A stretch of DNA of 64,000 nucleotides from Streptomyces adustus (GCF_009377175.1 NZ_VJZD01000010.1:1-64000); one strand, 5' to 3'. Positions 51,277 through 60,707 are shown, counted from the stretch's first letter. Notes: generated by a model from the sequence alone, not told the origin. A program made the numbers and translations.

Positions 51277-51753
51277 ATGAAGCGATTAGCCTCAGGTGCG
51301 GCACTCACGGCTGGCATCCTGGCCGCCACGGCGCTGGCCTTCGCACCCTCAGCGTCCGCCGCCGTCACCCCCGGTTCGGCCACCATCACCGCCAGCTGCG
51401 GTCTCTTCGGCGGCGGCACGGCCACACTGACCGCGACCCAGGTCAGCAGCACCTCGGCCACCATCACCCTCAGCTCCACCGCCATCACCACCCCGCTCGC
51501 GCTCACGGCGAACTCCATCAACTCCACGCTGACCATGACCAACTCCACGGGCGCCAACCGGGTCTTCAGCGGCACCGTGAACCCGGCCATGCCCGCAGGC
51601 GGGGCGGTCACCGTCGGTCCGCTCCCCGGCACCGTGGCCGTCGGCGACAGCCTGGACTTCTACAAGGGCTCGCTGAAGATGGTCATCTTCGGCATCACCG
51701 TGACCTGTACGTCGAGCGCCGCCCAGTCGCCAGGACCCTTCGTCTTCAGCTGA
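51277..51753 (+). CDS. Small secreted protein, beta-rich
   Basis: A 158-residue exported protein. Sec signal MKRLASGAALTAGILAATAL, cleaved near FAPSASA-AV. The mature ~125 residues are Thr/Ser/Ala-rich with alternating hydrophobic strands (ATITASCGLFGGGTATLTAT, SATITLSSTAITTPLAL) and two Cys (SCGLFG, VTCTSS), probably one disulfide in a small beta sandwich. Not recognised as an enzyme. ggaagg precedes ATG 51277. It ends at a strong terminator and is probably monocistronic; role likely surface or extracellular. Confidence 0.75.
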   Translation: MKRLASGAALTAGILAATALAFAPSASAAVTPGSATITASCGLFGGGTATLTATQVSSTSATITLSSTAITTPLALTANSINSTLTMTNSTGANRVFSGTVNPAMPAGGAVTVGPLPGTVAVGDSLDFYKGSLKMVIFGITVTCTSSAAQSPGPFVFS

Positions 51754-51786
51754 GCCGACTGCGCGTCGAGCGCTTCGTTCGTCCCT

Positions 51787-51837
51787 GATGCCGCGGAGAC
51801 CAGCGGGTTCGGCCGCCCGCCAGGTCTCCGCGGCATC
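51787..51837. terminator. Strong bidirectional hairpin terminator
   Basis: A 15-bp perfect stem (51787-51801 with 51823-51837) with a 21-nt loop, between the secreted-protein gene and the convergent RibD-like gene. Confidence 0.8.
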
Positions 51838-51873
51838 TCAGCACGGCGACGGAGCGTGGCCGGTGTGCTCCGG

Positions 51874-52527
51874 TCACCTCCGCCAGTAAAGGTGGTGCAC
51901 GACGCCGCTCGCGCTGGGCACGGCCTCGTGATTGAACCGGTCCTCCAGTTCGTCGGGCGAGTCCCACAGCCGGAGCCCCGAGCCGAGTTCCACCGGTGCG
52001 ACCGCCACGTGCAGGGTGTCGACGAGGTCGGCGTCCAGGAACTGGCGGACGGTGGTGACCCCGCCGCCGAGTCGGACGTCCTGGCCCTGTGCCGCCTCCT
52101 TCGCCTGTTCGAGGACCGTCTTCGGGTCGCCCTCGACGAAGTGGAAGGTGGTGTCGGAGAGCGTGAACGACGGGCGGCTGTGGTGGGTCATGACGAACAC
52201 GGGGGTGCGGAACGGGGGCTCGTCACCCCACCAGCCCTGCCAGTCGTGGTCCTGCCAGGGCCCGCGCTGGGGGCCGAACTTGTTGCGCCCCATGATCTCG
52301 GCGCCGATGTTGCGGGGGAAGTCCCGGGTGAAGTAGTCGTCGAGGCCGCGGCTGCCGCCGGGGTCGGTCCGGTTGGGCCAGCTGGCCGTGGCGCCGGCCC
52401 AGGAGAACAGCCGCTCGGGACGGGGCAGGCCGAAGGGTTCCTCCAGGCTCTGGTCCTCGCCGGGTCCGCAGGCGATCCCGTCGCGCGAGACACAGAAGTT
52501 CATCACTCTCAGTAGCTGTTCTGTCAT
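51874..52527 (-). CDS. RibD C-terminal/dihydrofolate reductase-like protein
   Basis: A 217-residue protein of the RibD-C/DHFR-like superfamily: LLRVMNFCVSRDGIACGPGE at the N-terminus, RNIGAEIMGRNKFG, PVFVMTHHSRPSFT, VRLGGGVTTVRQFLDADLVD and DTLHVAVAPVELGSGLRLWD. GGGVTTVRQFL is the NADPH-binding loop of the family. These proteins are NADPH reductases with unknown natural substrate. The start at 52527 follows gaggaaac (minus strand). It is not part of riboflavin biosynthesis here, with no rib genes nearby. Confidence 0.88.
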   Translation of the reverse strand: MTEQLLRVMNFCVSRDGIACGPGEDQSLEEPFGLPRPERLFSWAGATASWPNRTDPGGSRGLDDYFTRDFPRNIGAEIMGRNKFGPQRGPWQDHDWQGWWGDEPPFRTPVFVMTHHSRPSFTLSDTTFHFVEGDPKTVLEQAKEAAQGQDVRLGGGVTTVRQFLDADLVDTLHVAVAPVELGSGLRLWDSPDELEDRFNHEAVPSASGVVHHLYWRR

Positions 52528-52728
52528 GTTTCCTCGTTCAGGTCCTGGCCCGTCCCTCGTCCGGCGACGGGCCCCACATCAGGACGTCGAACGAGGCGGT
52601 GCCGGATCGACAGTGCCCGGCAACTCTTCCCCGAAGAACCCCTGCGAACGCCGCCGCGGCGGTGCCGTCACCCGTTCCGGTCTCCCGGCGAGGGGCTGTG
52701 GCACCGCCGCGGTGGCGGGTCGGGACCG

Positions 52729-53595
52729 CTACTTGATGCCGGTCGTGGCGATGCCCTGGACGATCTGCCGCTGGAAGACCAGGAAGACCGCGATGAGCGG
52801 GATGAAGCCGAGGACGGAGGAGGCCATGATCTCGGCGTACTGGGGGCTGCTGGGGTCCACGAGGGAGGCGAGGCCCACCGGGATGGTCTGGGACCTGGTC
52901 TGGCTGAGCACCAGCAGCGGCCACAGGAACGAGTTCCAGGAGCTGATGAAGGTGAGGATCGCGACCGTGGACACCGCCGGGCGGCAGATCGGCATGCACA
53001 CGCTGGCGTAGACCCGCCACCAGCTCGCGCCGTCGATACGGGCGGCCTCGATCAGCGCCGTGGGGATGCCGCGGAAGAAGGAGTGGAAGACGAACACCGA
53101 GATCGGCGCCGCCACCGACGGCAGGACGAGCGCCCAGAACGTGCCGAGCAGGTGGAAGGACCGGTACTCGATGAACTGGGGCAGCACCAGCGCCTCGGTC
53201 GGCAGCATCAGGCCGGCCGTGACGACCGCCATGACCAGGGCGCGGCCACGGAAGCGCAGGAAGGCCAGGGCGAATCCGGCCATCGAGCAGAAGGCCACGG
53301 TGAAGATCACGGCGAGCACCGAGATCACCAGGCTGTTGAGGTACCAGGTGCCGATCGGGTGGTTGTCCCAGGCGGTCGAGTACGCCTTCAGCGACCAGCC
53401 GCCGTCGAAGATCGACGTGGGGCTCTGGGTGATGGCGGCGTCGTCGCGCAGCGAGGTGATCAGTGCCCAGACGAAGGGCACCAGCCAGATCAGCGCGAAC
53501 AGGGTCAGGCACACGGCGCAGAGCCGGTTGAAGAGTCTGGCGCCGTTGACCGTGCCGTTCGGTTCGGCGAGCTGCGGCTGGGTGATGGTGGTCAT
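52729..53595 (-). CDS. Carbohydrate ABC transporter permease (MalG type)
   Basis: A 288-residue permease with six TMs. TM1 is LCAVCLTLFALIWLVPFVWA; the C-terminal EAA loop is EAARIDGASWWRVYASVCMP with ICRPAVSTVAILTFISSW. MalG/CUT1 permeases such as this pair with a MalF-type partner and use a shared MsiK-like ATPase in Streptomyces, explaining why no ATPase gene is present in this operon. It lies 11 nt after the partner permease. Confidence 0.93.
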   Translation of the reverse strand: MTTITQPQLAEPNGTVNGARLFNRLCAVCLTLFALIWLVPFVWALITSLRDDAAITQSPTSIFDGGWSLKAYSTAWDNHPIGTWYLNSLVISVLAVIFTVAFCSMAGFALAFLRFRGRALVMAVVTAGLMLPTEALVLPQFIEYRSFHLLGTFWALVLPSVAAPISVFVFHSFFRGIPTALIEAARIDGASWWRVYASVCMPICRPAVSTVAILTFISSWNSFLWPLLVLSQTRSQTIPVGLASLVDPSSPQYAEIMASSVLGFIPLIAVFLVFQRQIVQGIATTGIK

Positions 53596-53606
53596 GGGTC
53601 CTCCGC

Positions 53607-54554
53607 TCAGGCCGCGCTGCTGGTCGCGCGACGGCGCCGCAGCCCGTACCAGGCCGCCGAGATCGCGACGATGATGACGAAATACACCATGGTGGCGGCA
53701 GCGCCGTAGCCACCCCGGTAGGCGGTGAAGCCGGTGTCGTAGATGTACTCGATGACCGGTCGGGTCGATTGGTTCGGTCCGCCGCCGAGCAACTGGTAGA
53801 TCTGGTCGAAGACCTTCAGCGAGGCGAGGATCTGGAGGATCAGCACCAGGCTGGTGGTCCGGCCGAGCAGGGGGATCGTGATGTGGCGGATCTGCTGCCA
53901 GGGGCTCGCGCCGTCGAGGGCCGCCGCCTCGTAGACGTCCGCGGGGACGTCCTGGATCGCCGCGGTGTAGAGGACGAAGTTGAAGCCGAACGTCCACCAC
54001 ACAGTCATCAGCACGACGGCGGTCCAGCCGCCCGAGGTGCTGCCGATGAAGTCCGGCACCGGCAGTCCGACGGCGTCGAACACCTTGGGTATGAGGCCGA
54101 TCTGCGGGGTGTACATCCACAGGAAGACCAGGGTGACCACGGAGGACGGCACGACGTACGGCACGAAGAACGCGATGCGGTAGAAGAGCCGGCCGCGGCG
54201 TATGCGCGAGGCCAGGATGGCGACGCCCAGGGCGAGGATCACCAGCGGGGGCGTGGTCAGCAGGGTGAAGAGCACCGAGTGCCACAGGCTCTCCCAGAAA
54301 AGGGAGTCGGTGAGCACCTCGCGGTAGTTCGACAGGCCGACGAAGTCCCCGAGGCCGCTCTTGACGGTGGTGGTGTTGAAGAAGCTCAGCACCACACCGA
54401 CGAGCAGCGGGCCGACCAGGAACAGCAGGTAGATCACGAGGAAGGGGGCGGTGAGCAGTCGGCCCGCCCGGCGTTCGGAAGAGGTGGGCCGGTCGGCGGC
54501 GAGTGCCGTGGGGGTTGCGGCGGGTGCCGGTCGCGTCGAGACGACGGTCGTCAT
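53607..54554 (-). CDS. Carbohydrate ABC transporter permease (MalF type)
   Basis: A 315-residue permease with six TMs. TM1 FLVIYLLFLVGPLLVGVVLS, the MalF-like periplasmic loop FFNTTTVKSGLGDFVGLSNY, and EAA loop YEAAALDGASPWQQIRHITI with PLLGRTTSLVLILQIL. It is 12 nt from the binding-protein gene and 11 nt from the MalG-type gene, so the three form one operon repressed by the adjacent LacI-type regulator. Substrate is probably an oligosaccharide processed by the GH2 enzyme. Confidence 0.93.
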   Translation of the reverse strand: MTTVVSTRPAPAATPTALAADRPTSSERRAGRLLTAPFLVIYLLFLVGPLLVGVVLSFFNTTTVKSGLGDFVGLSNYREVLTDSLFWESLWHSVLFTLLTTPPLVILALGVAILASRIRRGRLFYRIAFFVPYVVPSSVVTLVFLWMYTPQIGLIPKVFDAVGLPVPDFIGSTSGGWTAVVLMTVWWTFGFNFVLYTAAIQDVPADVYEAAALDGASPWQQIRHITIPLLGRTTSLVLILQILASLKVFDQIYQLLGGGPNQSTRPVIEYIYDTGFTAYRGGYGAAATMVYFVIIVAISAAWYGLRRRRATSSAA

Positions 54555-54566
54555 GGTGACTGCCTC

Positions 54567-55910
54567 CTACTTCATCGTGACCGGCGGTCGGGACGTGGTG
54601 TACCGCTTTAGCGCGGAGCGCATCGCGCCCGCCATGCCCGTGGGCGAGATCCGCCCGGCGAGCGCCTCGATGACCGTTCCGCCGATCACGCCCTGGAAGT
54701 CCGAGCCGGCGCCGGTGTACCAGGCGACCGGGTCGTACTGGGCGTTGAAGGCGGCCTCGACGTAGTTGCGCTGCGGCGACAGGTCGAGGAACGCCTTGCT
54801 CCTCTGGGTGGGCAGCCAGGCGGGGATGTGCCCGCCCTCGGCCCACACCGCGCTGCTGTCGAGCAGGCTCTTGACGAACTTCGACGCATTGCGGGTGCGG
54901 GTCTCGTCGCCGCGGTCGTTGCGCGGCAGGATCAGCGCGTGCGAGTCGGCGTAGGCCACCGGCTTGTCGCCGAGCAGCGCCGGGAACGGCACGACGTCGA
55001 ACTTCAGGTTCTTGACCCCCCGGTACGACGGGATCTGCCATTCCCCGTCGAAGAGGAAGCCGGCCTTGCCCGTGCTGAAGAGGGCGTTGGCGCCCGCGCC
55101 GGTGAGGTTCTTCGGCATCAGGTTCGGGCCGGTCAGGCTCTGCATGAAGGCGACCGTCTCCCGCATCGCCTCGTCATCGATGGCGATCTTCGTCCCGGAG
55201 TCGGTGACGATCGGGCCGGCCAGGCCGGAGTAGACCATGCTGAAGAAGCGCCAGGCGGTGGACGGGTCGGCGGTGATCGACATGACCGCGCCGTACTGGG
55301 CGCCGCCCGCGTCCTTCATCGCCTTCACCGCGGCGACGAAGTCCTCCTTGCCCTCGAGGGGCACGAGACCGTCGCCGGCGGAGTTCAGCAGGCCCGCCCT
55401 GCGGGCGATGTCGACGTTGTAATAGAGGACGAAGGGGTGCGTGTCCAGCGGGACCGCGTACACCTTTCCGTCCACGGTGGCCTTCTTCCAGGCCGCCGGC
55501 GTGAACTTGTCCTCGGTGACACCCAGCTCCCCGAGGGGGGTGTCCTCGACCGGCTGAAGCAGGCCGGAGGCGGCCAGCAGCGGGAGCCGGGAGAGGTGGG
55601 TGATGCCGACGTCCGGCGGGGTGCCGCTCGCGGTGGCCAGTGCAAGCTTCGTGTAGTACGGATTGCCCCAGCCCAGGATGGTCGCGTCGACCGTCGTTCC
55701 CGGGTTGGCCTTCTGGAACGCCTTCTCCATCAGCACCATGTTGGCGCCGTCACCACCGGTGAAGAGGTTCCAGAAGATGACATCCGCCGTGTTCGGCTGC
55801 GAGCCCATAAGGCCGGACGCGAGCGGGGAGGAGCACGCCGCGAGCCCTCCGGTCAGGGCAAGGCCACCGCCGAGGGCAAGAAACCGCCGGCGCGCCATCG
55901 CTCCGCTCAT
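54567..55910 (-). CDS. Extracellular sugar-binding lipoprotein of the ABC transporter
   Basis: A 447-residue CUT1 solute-binding protein. Signal MSGAMARRRFLALGGGLALT continues to GGLAACSS, combining a twin-Arg-like RRRF with lipobox LAAC. Mature motifs: DVIFWNLFTGGDGANMVLME, AFQKANPGTTVDATILGW, PPDVGITHLSRLPLLAASGL, and WQIPSYRGVKNLKFDVVPFP. It captures a sugar outside the membrane and delivers it to the two permeases downstream. A LacI-type palindrome lies ~60 bp upstream. The start at ATG 55910 follows gaggtg. Confidence 0.93.
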   Translation of the reverse strand: MSGAMARRRFLALGGGLALTGGLAACSSPLASGLMGSQPNTADVIFWNLFTGGDGANMVLMEKAFQKANPGTTVDATILGWGNPYYTKLALATASGTPPDVGITHLSRLPLLAASGLLQPVEDTPLGELGVTEDKFTPAAWKKATVDGKVYAVPLDTHPFVLYYNVDIARRAGLLNSAGDGLVPLEGKEDFVAAVKAMKDAGGAQYGAVMSITADPSTAWRFFSMVYSGLAGPIVTDSGTKIAIDDEAMRETVAFMQSLTGPNLMPKNLTGAGANALFSTGKAGFLFDGEWQIPSYRGVKNLKFDVVPFPALLGDKPVAYADSHALILPRNDRGDETRTRNASKFVKSLLDSSAVWAEGGHIPAWLPTQRSKAFLDLSPQRNYVEAAFNAQYDPVAWYTGAGSDFQGVIGGTVIEALAGRISPTGMAGAMRSALKRYTTSRPPVTMK

Positions 55911-55969
55911 AGGGGTATTCACCTCGTTAAATCGATGTGAACTCGATGGCGCAGACCCTCGCACACGTT

Positions 55970-55983
55970 TTGCAACGATGCAA
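55970..55983. promoter_or_regulatory. LacI-type operator upstream of the ABC operon
   Basis: ttgcaacgatgcaa differs from the perfect palindrome at 57244-57257 by one base (12 of 14 positions symmetric). It lies ~60 bp upstream of the binding-protein start. Confidence 0.8.
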
Positions 55984-56055
55984 TAGACCGCGGCGAACAA
56001 GTCCGCCGGGCCGCTGCCGCGACCGAGCGTCACCTCGCGCGCGCCGGACTCCGAC

Positions 56056-57120
56056 TCACTCCCGGGGGGCCTCGCGGCGCGAGGACTCCCGTACGACCAG
56101 CCGGTACGGTGTGGGCTCCTGGGGCGCCGCCACCACCGCGCCCACCTGCGCCTCCCCGTCCGGCGCGGCCTCCTCGGAGGCCCCGCGGGACTGGATCTGC
56201 TCCTCCAGCAGGGCCAGCGCGCGCTCGGCGATGGCGTCGAGGTCGGGGGCGATCGAGGTGAGCGGCGGGTGGGTGTAGGCCGACTCCTGGATGGCGTCGA
56301 TACCGACGACGGCGACGTCCTCGGGCACCCGCACCCCGGAGGCGTCCAGGGCCCGCAGCGCGCCGACGGCCAGCGCGTCGTTGAAGGCGAAGATGGCGTC
56401 CGGCAGCGGGCCGTCGCCCTCCAGGAGCTCCCGCACGGCCGCGTAGCCCTGGTCCCTGGTCCAGTCCTCGACCGGTACGACCAGCCAGTTCACCCGTCGC
56501 ACCCGGGCGGCGGACATCGCCTGCTCGTAACCCTCGGTGCGCTGGCGGCCGTTCTCGCTGCCGTTGCGGCCGAGCGCGACGATCCAGCGGCAGCCCTGCT
56601 CCAGCAGGTGCTCGACCGCGGTGCGGGCGGCCGCCACATTGTCGATACCGACGCGGGGAAACTGGTCGCCGACGCTGTGCTCACCCAGCATGACCAGCGG
56701 AAAGTCCGGCTTCTTGGCGGCGACGTCGCCCGCGGGCAGGGTCAGGGCGCTCAGCAGCACCCCGTCGGCGACATTGGTCAGACCGCCCTCGATGATCTGC
56801 CGCTCCACCCCGCTGTCGCCCGCGGTCGACTCGACGAGCACCGTGATGCCGCGCCGGCCCGCGGCCCGGATGACGGCCTGGGCGAGCTCGGCGAAGTAGG
56901 GCTCGGCGAGGAACGGCACCGCCAGCGCGATGAAGCCGGTGCGGCCCGAACGCAGGCCGCGCGCCAGGTAGTCCATGCGGTAGCCCAGCTCGTCCAGCGA
57001 GCGCTGCACCTTGGCGCGGGTGTCGGGGCTGACGTGCTCGTAGCCGCTGACCACGTTCGACACCGTGCGCACCGACACCCCGGCGTGCTCGGCCACGTCC
57101 CGCATCCGCACTCTGGCCAC
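56056..57120 (-). CDS. LacI-family transcriptional repressor
   Basis: A 354-residue LacI/GalR regulator. HTH: VRMRDVAEHAGVSVRTVSNV, VSGYEHVSPDTRAKVQRSLD, then ELGYRMDYLARGLRSGRTG (hinge). Sugar-binding core: GFIALAVPFLAEPYFAELAQ, LVMLGEHSVGDQFPRVGIDN, PDAIFAFNDALAVGALRALD, DVAVVGIDAIQESAYTHPPL, LTSIAPDLDAIAERA. Start is GTG 57120 with aaggagg 6 nt upstream. It sits between the ABC operon and the divergent GH2 gene, and two matching palindromes lie at both promoters, so it most likely represses both and is induced by the imported sugar. Confidence 0.93.
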   Translation of the reverse strand: MARVRMRDVAEHAGVSVRTVSNVVSGYEHVSPDTRAKVQRSLDELGYRMDYLARGLRSGRTGFIALAVPFLAEPYFAELAQAVIRAAGRRGITVLVESTAGDSGVERQIIEGGLTNVADGVLLSALTLPAGDVAAKKPDFPLVMLGEHSVGDQFPRVGIDNVAAARTAVEHLLEQGCRWIVALGRNGSENGRQRTEGYEQAMSAARVRRVNWLVVPVEDWTRDQGYAAVRELLEGDGPLPDAIFAFNDALAVGALRALDASGVRVPEDVAVVGIDAIQESAYTHPPLTSIAPDLDAIAERALALLEEQIQSRGASEEAAPDGEAQVGAVVAAPQEPTPYRLVVRESSRREAPRE

Positions 57121-57243
57121 TGGGGCCTCCTTCCCGTCGTGTCGGCACTCGGAGACTGCCGGGTGGCCCCGTCAGCGGCCGGCAGGAACTCAGAGTCTGC
57201 CGCACCGCGGAGCCCCGACTCATCGTCGCATCTCCTCCAGGTC

Positions 57244-57257
57244 TTGCATCGATGCAA
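57244..57257. promoter_or_regulatory. LacI-type operator between repressor and GH2 gene
   Basis: ttgcatcgatgcaa is a perfect 14-bp palindrome with the central CG typical of LacI/GalR sites, 82 bp upstream of the GH2 start and 124 bp upstream of the repressor start. Confidence 0.88.
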
Positions 57258-57338
57258 ATGATCACTCATGATGACAGGGCTTCGATCGTAGAAACACGCC
57301 CATGCCGGGAATTCCGGAAAAGGGCAGGAGGAGGATCC

Positions 57339-59195
57339 GTGAGGGCGAGCGAGCAGGACGGGACGTATCCGAGGCCGATCCTGCGCCGGGAGCGGTGGCA
57401 CAGCCTCGACGGCGTCTGGGAGTTCGGGTACGACGACGCCCGCGACGGCGAGCGCGACGCATGGTTCTCCGAGCAGGCGACGGGCGCCTTCGACCGGGAG
57501 ATCACCGTCCCCTTCCCGCCCGAGGCCCCCGCCTCGGGCATCGGCGAGACCGCTCCGCACGCGGTGGTCTGGTACCGCCGCCGCATCCCCCACGCCACCC
57601 TCGCCGTCAGCGGCGGCGAGCGGGCACTGGTGCACTTCGGAGCCGTCGACCACCGGGCCAAGGTGTGGCTGGACGGCACGCTGGTGGCCGAACACATCGG
57701 CGGCCAGACCCCGTTCACCGCCGACGTGACCGACGCGCTACGCCCCGGCGCCGACGAACACGTACTCGTCGTGCGCGCCGAGGACGACCCGGCCGACCTG
57801 GCACAGCCCCGCGGCAAGCAGGACTGGCAGGACCGGCCGCACGCCGTCTGGTACGAGCGCACCACCGGCATCTGGCAGACCGTGTGGACCGAGACCGTCG
57901 CCGCCCAGCACATCACCGACCTGGCCTGGATCCCCGACCCGATGCGCGGCGTCGAGGCCGAGATCACCCTCGCCTCCACACCCGCCACCCCGGTGACCGT
58001 GGACATCGTCCTCAGCCACGAAGGCCGGACACTCGCCCGCTCCACCACCTCGGTCCACACCCCGCGCGGCCGCGTCGACCTCGTCGTCCCCGCCCTGCGC
58101 AACGGCATCGACCGCGAGGACCTGCTGTGGAGCCCCGAGCGGCCCACACTCGTCGACGCCCGGGTCACCGTCCGCGACGCCGCCACCTCCGAGGTCCTCG
58201 ACACCGTCGACAGCTACATCGGCCTGCGCAGCGCAGGCGTCGGCCGGGGCGCCTTCCTGCTCAACGACCGCCCGTACTACGTGCGTTCGGTGCTCAACCA
58301 GGGCTATCGCCCCGACACTCTGATCGCCAACTCCGGCACCGCCGAACTGCGCCGCGAGGTCGAACTGATCAAGGCGATGGGCTTCAACGCCGTCCGCATC
58401 CACCAGAAGGCCGAGGATCCGCGCTTCCTGTACTGGGCCGACCGGCTCGGCCTGCTGGTGTGGGGCGAGACCGGAGCCGCCTACGAGTACGGCACCGAGG
58501 CCGTGGAACTGCTCACCCGCGAATGGCTGGACATGGTGCGCCGCGACCGCAGCCACCCCTCGATCGTCACCTGGGTCCCGGTCAACGAGAGCTGGGGCTG
58601 CTCCGACATGGCGAACGACCCGGCGCAGCGGGCCTACACGGTCGCCCTCGCCAACCTCACCCGCGCCCTGGACCCGACCCGCCCGGTCATGTCCAACGAG
58701 GGCTGGGAGCACACCGACAGCGACATCATGGGCGTGCACGACTACTCCTCCGACCCCGAACTCCTCACCCGCCGCTACGGCGACACCGACGGATTCGAGG
58801 CACTGCTCGCCTCGCCGGGCCCCGCCGGACGCGTCCTCTCCCTCGACGCACGCCAGACGGAGCGCTACCGCACCGGTGAAGCCCCGCTGATGCTCACGGA
58901 GTTCGGCGGTCTGTCCGTGGGCGCGGAGGAGGACGAGTTCTCCTACACGCGAACCAGCTCCGACACGCAGTACGCCGCCCTGCTCGGCGACATCTTCGGG
59001 GTGCTGCACAAGAGCCCGATCGTCGCGGGTTTCTGCTACACCCAGTTCATGGACACCGCCCAGGAGACCAACGGCCTTCTCTACGTGGACGGTTCACCGA
59101 AGCTGCCGCTGGAGACGATCCACCGCATCGTCACCGGCACCGCTCCCGCCCCCGAGGAGAAGCCCGACTCCCCGGCCCCGGCCGACCGGGTATGA
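57339..59195 (+). CDS. GH2-family glycoside hydrolase
   Basis: A 618-residue GH2 enzyme. N-terminal jelly-roll sugar-binding domain (RWHSLDGVWEFGYDDARDGE, TVPFPPEAPASGIGETAPHA, KVWLDGTLVAEHIGGQTPFT), an immunoglobulin-like domain (~200-300), then the TIM barrel with AMGFNAVRIHQKAEDPRFLY, general acid/base Glu in VTWVPVNESWG (NE) and nucleophile Glu in MLTEFGGLSVG. Family members act as beta-glucuronidase, galactosidase or mannosidase; specificity is open. No secretion signal is seen, so it probably acts on imported sugar. GTG 57339 follows aggaggatcc. Confidence 0.94.
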   Translation: MRASEQDGTYPRPILRRERWHSLDGVWEFGYDDARDGERDAWFSEQATGAFDREITVPFPPEAPASGIGETAPHAVVWYRRRIPHATLAVSGGERALVHFGAVDHRAKVWLDGTLVAEHIGGQTPFTADVTDALRPGADEHVLVVRAEDDPADLAQPRGKQDWQDRPHAVWYERTTGIWQTVWTETVAAQHITDLAWIPDPMRGVEAEITLASTPATPVTVDIVLSHEGRTLARSTTSVHTPRGRVDLVVPALRNGIDREDLLWSPERPTLVDARVTVRDAATSEVLDTVDSYIGLRSAGVGRGAFLLNDRPYYVRSVLNQGYRPDTLIANSGTAELRREVELIKAMGFNAVRIHQKAEDPRFLYWADRLGLLVWGETGAAYEYGTEAVELLTREWLDMVRRDRSHPSIVTWVPVNESWGCSDMANDPAQRAYTVALANLTRALDPTRPVMSNEGWEHTDSDIMGVHDYSSDPELLTRRYGDTDGFEALLASPGPAGRVLSLDARQTERYRTGEAPLMLTEFGGLSVGAEEDEFSYTRTSSDTQYAALLGDIFGVLHKSPIVAGFCYTQFMDTAQETNGLLYVDGSPKLPLETIHRIVTGTAPAPEEKPDSPAPADRV

Positions 59196-59223
59196 CGACC
59201 CACGGCGTTGCCGACACGGCTGC

Positions 59224-59241
59224 CCGGTGCGTGGGCACCGG
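59224..59241. terminator. Weak hairpin between convergent GH2 and FAD genes
   Basis: ccggtgc (59224-59230) pairs with gcaccgg (59235-59241), loop 4 nt, ~30 nt after the GH2 stop. Confidence 0.4.
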
Positions 59242-59306
59242 ACACCGCGTGGCAGCGACGCCGGTCGCGGCCGTGACGGAAGTCCGCCGGGGCATCGGGG
59301 TGTTCG

Positions 59307-60707
59307 TCAGGGCATGGCCGATTTCCGTTCGGCCTCCGTCACCGGCGGGCCCTCCAGGAACGGCTTGCGCGGGCCGAACAGCATGGGCAGGAGCATGTCG
59401 GGTGAGAAGAGCCGGGTGGCCGGCTTCTCCAGGCTCATCACGTCGAGCAGTGCGCCGAGCGCTCGCGGATTGCGGGCGCCGGTGGCGACGGCTCGATCGA
59501 CGAAGCGGGCCAGGAACTTCTCCACGGCGGTGGGCGGGGTGTCGGCGGCTCCGGGATAGAACGCGTCCTGGCCGACGGCCAGGTCCCACGCGGCGGCGAC
59601 GGGACGGGCCACGGCGCGCTGGACACGGAGAGCGGCGCCTGGGTCGGTAAGGTGCGCGCGGCGCAGGACGCGGCGCAGGGCGAGGGCGCTCTGGGCGGAG
59701 ACGGTCAGGCCGTGGCCGTAGACCGGGTTGTAGCCGGCCACCGCGTCACCGAGGACCGAGAACCCCTCCGGCCAGCGCTCGGCCTTCTCGTAGTAGCGGC
59801 GTCGGTTGCCGGTGGCCCGGGTGGTCTCGACGCCTCCGATCGGTTCGGCGCCCTTGATCAGGTCTCCGATGACCGGGTCGCCGAGAGCGAGCGCGAAGTC
59901 CACGAAGGCTTCGGGGTCGGCGGTGGGTTCACCGCCCCGTGTACCGGAGAGCGTGACGATCCAGCGGCCGCCCTCGACGGGCAGGATGATGCCGCCGCGG
60001 CCGGGCGGGGCGGCGGGGTTGGCCTGCACGTTGACCAGCGGGAAGTCCATGTTCTCGGTGGTGCCCGGGGCCCGGTAGAGGCGGGTGGCGTAGGCGACGC
60101 CGGCGTTGACCGTCCGTTCGGTGACGTCCGGGAGGCCGAGGTCGCGCAGCCAGTGGGGGGCGCGGGAGCCACGCCCGGAGGCGTCGATGACCAAGTCGGC
60201 GGAGATGGTGAGTTCTTGGTCTCCCGCACTTGCCCGAATGCCGGTGACCCGCCGGGCGTCGCCTTCCAACGCGTGGACGGTCGTGTGCTGTTGCAGAGTG
60301 ATGCGCTCGTGGGCGAGGACGCGGTCACGGAGCACGGAGTCGAGGAGGTCCCGCGAGCACACCAGGTTGCGGTGATGAGTGGACAGGAAGCGCCGGAACC
60401 AGATCTCGTTGGGGGCGCGGGAGACCATGTCGCCCATGATGTGGACGAGACGGCCACCACCGGCGACGATGCCGTCGACGAGCCCCGGCACGAGGTCGTC
60501 GAAGGCTCTGACGCCGCCGCTCCACACCAGGTGCGCGTGACGGGCCTGGGGCACACCGGTACGCGGCTGCGGTCCGGCGGGCAGGACGTCGCGTTCGACA
60601 AGGGTGACATCGGCGAACTCGGCGAGCACGGACGCGGCGAGGAGACCGGTGACACTCGCGCCTATGACGATCGCGGTGGGCCGACCGGCGGTGGCTCTGT
60701 CAGGCAT
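59307..60707 (-). CDS. FAD-dependent monooxygenase-like oxidoreductase
   Basis: A 466-residue flavoprotein. The FAD Rossmann motif AIVIGASVTGLLAASVLAEF opens the protein, with LVERDVLP and GVPQARHAHLVWSGGVRAFD, the latter typical of the halogenase/monooxygenase branch. DLVIDASGRGSRAPHWLRDL and the FAD ribityl motif LGDAVAGYNPVYGHGLTVSA are also seen. Its N-terminal start overlaps the membrane-protein stop by 8 nt (60700-60707), so it is the last gene of the XRE-HExxH-7TM operon. Substrate unknown. Confidence 0.9.
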   Translation of the reverse strand: MPDRATAGRPTAIVIGASVTGLLAASVLAEFADVTLVERDVLPAGPQPRTGVPQARHAHLVWSGGVRAFDDLVPGLVDGIVAGGGRLVHIMGDMVSRAPNEIWFRRFLSTHHRNLVCSRDLLDSVLRDRVLAHERITLQQHTTVHALEGDARRVTGIRASAGDQELTISADLVIDASGRGSRAPHWLRDLGLPDVTERTVNAGVAYATRLYRAPGTTENMDFPLVNVQANPAAPPGRGGIILPVEGGRWIVTLSGTRGGEPTADPEAFVDFALALGDPVIGDLIKGAEPIGGVETTRATGNRRRYYEKAERWPEGFSVLGDAVAGYNPVYGHGLTVSAQSALALRRVLRRAHLTDPGAALRVQRAVARPVAAAWDLAVGQDAFYPGAADTPPTAVEKFLARFVDRAVATGARNPRALGALLDVMSLEKPATRLFSPDMLLPMLFGPRKPFLEGPPVTEAERKSAMP

